From Pseudomonas sp. (lineage in GTDB: Bacteria; Pseudomonadota; Gammaproteobacteria; Pseudomonadales; Pseudomonadaceae), in assembly GCA_003525045.1 (NCBI GenBank), contig DQGF01000573.1:8579-19897 (forward strand): 11,319 nucleotides of DNA. Reading direction: 5' to 3'. Under the pieces are notes generated by a model, which saw only the letters and a list, made by a program, of their open reading frames with translations, searched no databases and was not told the DNA's origin. Below are positions 8,153 to 11,319 of this stretch, in pieces. Every line of letters begins with the position of its first letter. The stretch's first letter is position 1. A program made the position numbers and the translations under genes.

Positions 8153-8193
8153 AAAACAAAAAACGGCCCGCCTCCAAAAGGAAGCGGGCCGTT
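8153..8193 (-). terminator. Rho-independent terminator of putP
   Basis: Read on the - strand, AACGGCCCGC pairs perfectly with GCGGGCCGTT (plus-strand 8184-8193 and 8162-8171). The stem is extended by TTCC/GGAG with one G-T pair around a TTTT loop and followed by a T-rich tail (TTTTTTGTTTT). It lies 40 nt after the putP stop. On the + strand four T follow the stem, so weak bidirectional action is possible. Confidence 0.9.
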
Positions 8194-8233
8194 TTCGTAC
8201 TTGGCGAAAGGTCAGAGCATCAGCTCATCCCGA

Positions 8234-9718
8234 TCACTTGTTCAGGCGGAAATCTGCCTCGGCAGCGGCAAAGCGATGAAGCATACCGGCAGTCGGCGCG
8301 CCCAGTTTGCTGACGATGTAGATCGCCAGGCTGGCGAAGATGAAGCCCGGGATGATTTCGTACAGACCCAGCAATTCGAAGTGTTTCCACACGATCACGG
8401 TGATCGCGCCGACCAGGATACCGGCCAGTGCGCCGTCGCGAGTCATGTCTTTCCAGATCACCGAGATCAGGACGACAGGACCGAACGCAGCACCGAAACC
8501 GGCCCAAGCGTAGCTGACCAGACCCAGCACGCGATTTTCCGGATTCGCGGCCATCGCGATGGCGATCAGGGCAACCAGCAGCACCATGGCGCGACCGACC
8601 CAGACCAGTTCAACCTGGGAAGCGCTTTTACGCAGGAAGGTCTTGTAGAAGTCTTCGGTCAGGGCGCTCGAGCACACCAGCAATTGGCAGCTCAGGGTGC
8701 TCATCACAGCAGCCAGAATGGCCGACAGCAGTACACCGGCAATCCACGGGTTGAAGAGGATTTTCGCCAGTTCGATGAACACACGCTCGTGGTTTTCGCT
8801 CACTGGCATCGCCACGGCAGGGTTAGCCGAGAAGTAGGCAATACCAAAGAAGCCAACAGCCACGGTGCCGCCCAGGCACAGGATCATCCAGGTCATGGAG
8901 ATGCGACGGGCATTGGCAATCGACTTGACCGAATCCGCCGCCATGAAACGCGCCAGGATGTGTGGCTGGCCGAAGTAGCCCAGGCCCCAGCCCATCAGCG
9001 AGATGACGCCGATGAAGGTGGTGTTTTTCAGCATATCGAAGTTGCTTGGATCTTGTGCTTCGATGGCCAGGAAGGTGGTGTCGATGCCGCCAGTGGCCAG
9101 CAGCACGATGATCGGCGTCAGCAACAGGGCGAAGATCATCAATGTGGCTTGTACGGTGTCAGTCCAGCTTACGGCCAGGAAACCACCGACGAAGGTGTAG
9201 GCAATCGTCGCCGCAGCACCGGCCCACAGCGCTGTCTCGTAGGACATGCCGAAGGTGCTTTCGAACAGACGGGCGCCGGCCACGATGCCGGATGCGCAGT
9301 AGATGGTGAAGAACACTAGGATCACGATTGCGGAGATGATCCGCAACAGACCGCTTTTGTCTTCGAAACGGCTGGAAAAGTAATCCGGCAGGGTGAGTGC
9401 ATCACCGTTGTGCTCGGTCTGCACGCGAAGACGGCCGGCAACAAACAGCCAGTTCAGGTAGGCACCGACGATCAGGCCGATGGCGATCCAGCTTTCGGAA
9501 AGACCGGACATGTAGATAGCGCCCGGCAAGCCCATCAGCAACCAGCCGCTCATGTCGGAGGCGCCGGCGGACAATGCAGTCACGACACTGCCCAGGCTAC
9601 GACCGCCAAGAATGTAGTCAGAAAGGTTGTTGGTGGAGCGATAGGCCATGAAGCCGATCAGCACCATTGCTGCGATGTAGATCACGAACGTGATCAGGGT
9701 TGGATTGCTTACGCTCAT
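8234..9718 (-). CDS. putP: Sodium/proline symporter PutP
   Basis: 494 aa inner-membrane carrier of the solute:sodium symporter family. It imports L-proline with Na+, feeding PutA. It is strongly hydrophobic throughout, fitting the 13-helix fold (I did not count helices). Diagnostic motifs are SDYILGGRSLG (33-43), SAGASDMSGWLLMG (50-63), TEHNGDALTLPDYFSSRF and VMSTLSCQLLVCSSALTEDFYK-like sequence (from 338). Asp55, Ser57 and Gly58 in TM2, and Ser340 and Thr341, fall at the same numbers as the Na+ and proline binding residues of E. coli PutP, so the site is intact. An upstream ATG at 9901 would add 61 residues with no hydrophobic or conserved character; MSVSNPTLITFVIYIAAM from 9718 is the family start. 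A weak ribosome-binding site (AGGGCG) precedes it. The gene is divergent from putA across a region rich in GTTGCA sites, so repression by PutA is expected. Confidence 0.97.
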   Translation of the reverse strand: MSVSNPTLITFVIYIAAMVLIGFMAYRSTNNLSDYILGGRSLGSVVTALSAGASDMSGWLLMGLPGAIYMSGLSESWIAIGLIVGAYLNWLFVAGRLRVQTEHNGDALTLPDYFSSRFEDKSGLLRIISAIVILVFFTIYCASGIVAGARLFESTFGMSYETALWAGAAATIAYTFVGGFLAVSWTDTVQATLMIFALLLTPIIVLLATGGIDTTFLAIEAQDPSNFDMLKNTTFIGVISLMGWGLGYFGQPHILARFMAADSVKSIANARRISMTWMILCLGGTVAVGFFGIAYFSANPAVAMPVSENHERVFIELAKILFNPWIAGVLLSAILAAVMSTLSCQLLVCSSALTEDFYKTFLRKSASQVELVWVGRAMVLLVALIAIAMAANPENRVLGLVSYAWAGFGAAFGPVVLISVIWKDMTRDGALAGILVGAITVIVWKHFELLGLYEIIPGFIFASLAIYIVSKLGAPTAGMLHRFAAAEADFRLNK

Positions 9719-9859
9719 TAAGTTACGCCCTGGCTTTGTTTTTATGTAGCGGCGGTTGGTGAACCGCGCGCAAACGACGACGTTTGACAGACGATCCTGG
9801 ATCCCGCGCATATATGACTGATGTTTCCCCAGGAAAGCCATCAGCCGGCACACCTGACT

Positions 9860-9888
9860 TTTATGCCAGGTTGCACCTTGGGCGCGAA
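9860..9888 (-). promoter_or_regulatory. Candidate putP promoter overlapping a PutA site
   Basis: On the - strand, TTCGCG (plus-strand 9883-9888) and CATAAA (plus-strand 9860-9865) are spaced by 17 bp and would start transcription about 135-145 nt upstream of putP. Matches to the sigma70 consensus are only moderate (3/6 and 4/6). The GTTGCA site at 9870-9875 lies in the spacer, which would suit repression. This is inference only. Confidence 0.25.
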
Positions 9889-9941
9889 TGCTATTCAACA
9901 ATACAAATAAGGTGCAACCAGTTTCTTGAGAATAAGTTGCA
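9870..9941. promoter_or_regulatory. putP-side cluster of PutA operator motifs (three GTTGCA sites)
   Basis: GTTGCA occurs at 9870-9875 (+), 9913-9918 (- strand; plus reads TGCAAC) and 9936-9941 (+). The first and second sit inside complementary nonamers GGTTGCACC and GGTGCAACC. GTTGCA is the established consensus bound by the ribbon-helix-helix domain of E. coli PutA, and the downstream putA encodes that domain. Function here is inferred from motif plus context. Confidence 0.75.
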
Positions 9942-10030
9942 CCCAGTCGGATTTATCTGAAAATGACCTGTTTTTGCTCCTTTTTAGGGCGTCAAAACTC
10001 ATTCCTAGAGATAAAAGCACCAAGCAGGCG

Positions 10031-10046
10031 CGGTACGTTCGTACCG
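10031..10046. promoter_or_regulatory. 16-bp palindrome upstream of putA, possible operator
   Basis: CGGTACGTTCGTACCG is a palindrome with 7-nt arms around a central TT. It lies about 135 bp upstream of the putA start and 25 bp upstream of the candidate TAATAT element. It could bind a dimeric regulator near the position of an activator site. No protein can be named from sequence alone. Confidence 0.4.
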
Positions 10047-10091
10047 GAATTTATTTCCTGACGAACTGCGTAATATTCCGACAAAAAAAGG

Positions 10092-10121
10092 GTTGCACCC
10101 GGTTGCACCTCACCAGTTGCG
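10092..10121 (+). promoter_or_regulatory. putA-side cluster of PutA operator motifs (two GTTGCA plus one GTTGCG)
   Basis: GTTGCA is at 10092-10097 and 10102-10107, exactly 10 bp apart within a tandem GGTTGCACC repeat, so both lie on the same face of the helix. A near match, GTTGCG, is at 10116-10121. The cluster lies 59-88 bp upstream of the putA ATG and would sit at or just after the start site of a promoter using TAATAT at 10071, a good place to block transcription. Confidence 0.75.
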
Positions 10122-10179
10122 CAGCTAATCTTGCCGCCAGCTGATGCCACGCGGTCGTGGCAAACATGAGGATAAAAAT

Positions 10180-11319
10180 ATGGCTACCACCACCCTAGGG
10201 GTCAAACTTGACGACCCGACCCGCGAGCGCCTCAAGGCCGCCGCGACCTCGATTGATCGCACGCCGCACTGGCTGATCAAGCAGGCAATTTTCAATTACC
10301 TGGAAAAACTCGAGGGTGGTGCAACCCTGACCGAGCTGAACGGTTTGACCAAGGATTCCGACGAAGCCGTCGATGTGCCGCTGGATCACGCTCACCAGTG
10401 CTTCCTTGAATTTGCCGAAAGCATCCTGCCGCAATCGGTGCTGCGTGCTTCGATCACCGCTGCCTACCGTCGCCCGGAACCCGAAGTGGTGCCGATGCTG
10501 ATCGAACAGGCTCGCCTGCCGGCTGCGATGGCCGAAGCCACCAACAAACTCGCCGCCTCGATTGCAGAGAAACTGCGCAATCAGAAGAGCGCCGGCGGCC
10601 GTGCCGGGATTGTTCAGGGCTTGTTGCAGGAATTTTCCCTGTCGTCCCAGGAAGGCGTGGCGCTGATGTGCCTGGCCGAAGCGCTGCTGCGGATCCCGGA
10701 CAAAGGCACCCGCGACGCGCTGATCCGCGACAAGATCAGCACCGGCAACTGGCACCCGCACTTGGGTAATAGCCCGTCGCTGTTCGTCAACGCCGCCACC
10801 TGGGGCTTGCTGCTGACCGGCAAACTGGTCGCCACCCACAATGAAGCCGGCCTGACATCGTCCCTGAGCCGCATCATCGGCAAGAGCGGCGAGCCGATGA
10901 TCCGCAAGGGCGTCGACATGGCCATGCGCCTGATGGGCGAGCAGTTCGTCACCGGCGAAACCATCGCCGAAGCCTTGGCCAACGCCAGCAAGTTCGAAGC
11001 CAAGGGCTTCCGTTATTCCTACGACATGCTGGGTGAAGCCGCACTCACCGAGCTCGACGCCCAGAAGTACCTGGCCTCGTACGAACAAGCCATTCACTCG
11101 ATCGGCAAAGCGTCTCACGGTCGTGGGATTTATGAAGGCCCGGGCATTTCCATCAAGCTCTCGGCGCTGCACCCGCGTTATAGCCGTGCGCAGTACGAGC
11201 GCGTGATGGATGAGCTGTATCCGCGCCTGCTGTCGCTGACCCTGTTGGCCAAGCAATATGACATCGGCCTGAACATCGACGCCGAAGAAGCCGACCGCCT
11301 CGAGCTGTCGCTGGATCTG
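10180..11319 (+). CDS. putA: Trifunctional transcriptional repressor / proline dehydrogenase / P5C dehydrogenase PutA (3' truncated by window edge)
   Basis: The first 380 codons of PutA are present; the full protein in this group is about 1,300 aa. PutA oxidises proline to glutamate in two steps (FAD-dependent proline dehydrogenase, then NAD-dependent P5C dehydrogenase) at the inner membrane, and without proline represses the put genes. Residues 1-47 (MATTTLGVKLDDPTRERLKA, then TPHWLIKQAIFNYLE) are the ribbon-helix-helix domain, with Thr5 and Lys9 at the positions needed for DNA binding in E. coli PutA. An alpha-helical linker domain follows, then the start of the proline dehydrogenase barrel with FVTGETIAEAL, YSYDMLGEAALTELDA, GPGISIKLSALHPRY and NIDAEEADRLELSLDL at the window end. 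The FAD-site residues that come later and the P5C dehydrogenase domain lie outside. ATG 10180 has GAGGA 7 nt upstream. The gene is divergent from putP. Confidence 0.97.
   Translation, partial: MATTTLGVKLDDPTRERLKAAATSIDRTPHWLIKQAIFNYLEKLEGGATLTELNGLTKDSDEAVDVPLDHAHQCFLEFAESILPQSVLRASITAAYRRPEPEVVPMLIEQARLPAAMAEATNKLAASIAEKLRNQKSAGGRAGIVQGLLQEFSLSSQEGVALMCLAEALLRIPDKGTRDALIRDKISTGNWHPHLGNSPSLFVNAATWGLLLTGKLVATHNEAGLTSSLSRIIGKSGEPMIRKGVDMAMRLMGEQFVTGETIAEALANASKFEAKGFRYSYDMLGEAALTELDAQKYLASYEQAIHSIGKASHGRGIYEGPGISIKLSALHPRYSRAQYERVMDELYPRLLSLTLLAKQYDIGLNIDAEEADRLELSLDL

Larger units (their letters stand above)
9719..10179. promoter_or_regulatory. Divergent putP-putA control region
   Basis: This 461-bp stretch holds no credible gene. 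It contains the GTTGCA operator clusters, a 16-bp palindrome and a small hairpin in the putP leader (GCGGTT/AACCGC at 9752-9767). A candidate putA promoter element is TAATAT (10071-10076), but its -35 region is poor. The middle is AT-rich (about 9950-10020 and 10045-10090), unlike the flanking genes. The TTGACA at about 9783-9788 is perfect as a -35 but has no good -10 at normal spacing. The putA ribosome-binding site GAGGA ends 7 nt before its ATG. Confidence 0.8.

Noticed and set aside
7171..8313. 380-codon + strand open frame over rlmJ
   Set aside because: It is a shadow of RlmJ, runs across the rlmJ-putP gap and the putP terminator, and shows no recognisable domain.
8015..9319. 434-codon + strand open frame over putP
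   Set aside because: It is rich in His, Gln and Asp, resembles no family, and lies opposite the well-conserved PutP frame.
9783..9788. Perfect TTGACA box facing putA
   Set aside because: There is no acceptable -10 at 16-18 bp, and it lies almost 400 bp from putA, so a promoter is not supported.
9719..9901. 61-residue N-terminal extension of PutP
   Set aside because: It is not hydrophobic and not like the family, it overlaps a predicted promoter and a PutA site, and the start at 9718 gives the usual 494-residue protein.
9870..10121. Sigma-54 promoters suggested by the TTGCA cores
   Set aside because: None of the TTGCA cores has GG at the required 12-bp offset; they fit PutA operator sites better.
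9926..10144. 72-codon small ORF in the putP-putA control region
   Set aside because: It uses a TTG start with no clear ribosome-binding site and spans the operator cluster; its reading frame appears incidental.
10195..11256. 353-codon open frame on the - strand over putA
   Set aside because: It is antisense to a clear PutA coding frame with family motifs throughout; such long shadows are common in high-GC genomes and its product is low-complexity Gln/Arg/Gly-rich.
1..11319. CRISPR array, tRNA or rRNA genes, insertion sequences, prophage or defence system
   Set aside because: No regularly spaced repeats, no tRNA-like sequences noticed, and no transposase, integrase or defence-type proteins among the genes; the window is ordinary metabolic and regulatory chromosome.

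Overview
The window looks like core chromosome of a Pseudomonas from the fluorescens group. The evidence is the gene order, the high-GC codon use, a REPIN built from the GTGGGAGCGAGC...GCTCGC repeat typical of that group, and proteins that read as close relatives of P. aeruginosa and P. putida ones. This is recognition by eye, not a database search.

Layout on the + strand: the 3' part of aceF (E2 of pyruvate dehydrogenase, 1-1697), a run of three hairpins ending in an intrinsic terminator, a cytoplasmic PhoD-like metallophosphatase (1969-3375), dipA (c-di-GMP phosphodiesterase, 3557-6250), a REPIN (6265-6362) and msrA (methionine sulfoxide reductase A, 6439-7086). An imperfect inverted repeat (7091-7178) then separates msrA from two genes on the - strand: rlmJ (23S rRNA m6A2030 methyltransferase, 7180-8016) and putP (Na+/proline symporter, 8234-9718, with a strong terminator). 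A 461-bp divergent control region (9719-10179) follows. Last comes the 5' third of putA on the + strand (10180 to the window edge). putA has no stop codon inside the window, and the only long closed reading frame over it is an antisense shadow.

How the genes work together: putP and putA form a divergent proline import and catabolism unit. PutA begins with a ribbon-helix-helix DNA-binding domain, and the intergenic region holds five exact GTTGCA hexamers plus one GTTGCG, the motif known to be bound by E. coli PutA. This supports autogenous repression of both genes. aceF, dipA and msrA are neighbours in P. aeruginosa as well. Here the PhoD-like gene sits between aceF and dipA, in a more AT-rich stretch, and looks like an accessory insertion. 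DipA keeps the full EAL catalytic set but has ASNEF in place of GGDEF, so it should degrade c-di-GMP rather than make it.

I found no convincing undescribed multi-gene system. The points most worth a second look are the PutA operator array with a nearby 16-bp palindrome, the PhoD-like gene of unknown substrate, and the palindromic repeat elements around msrA.
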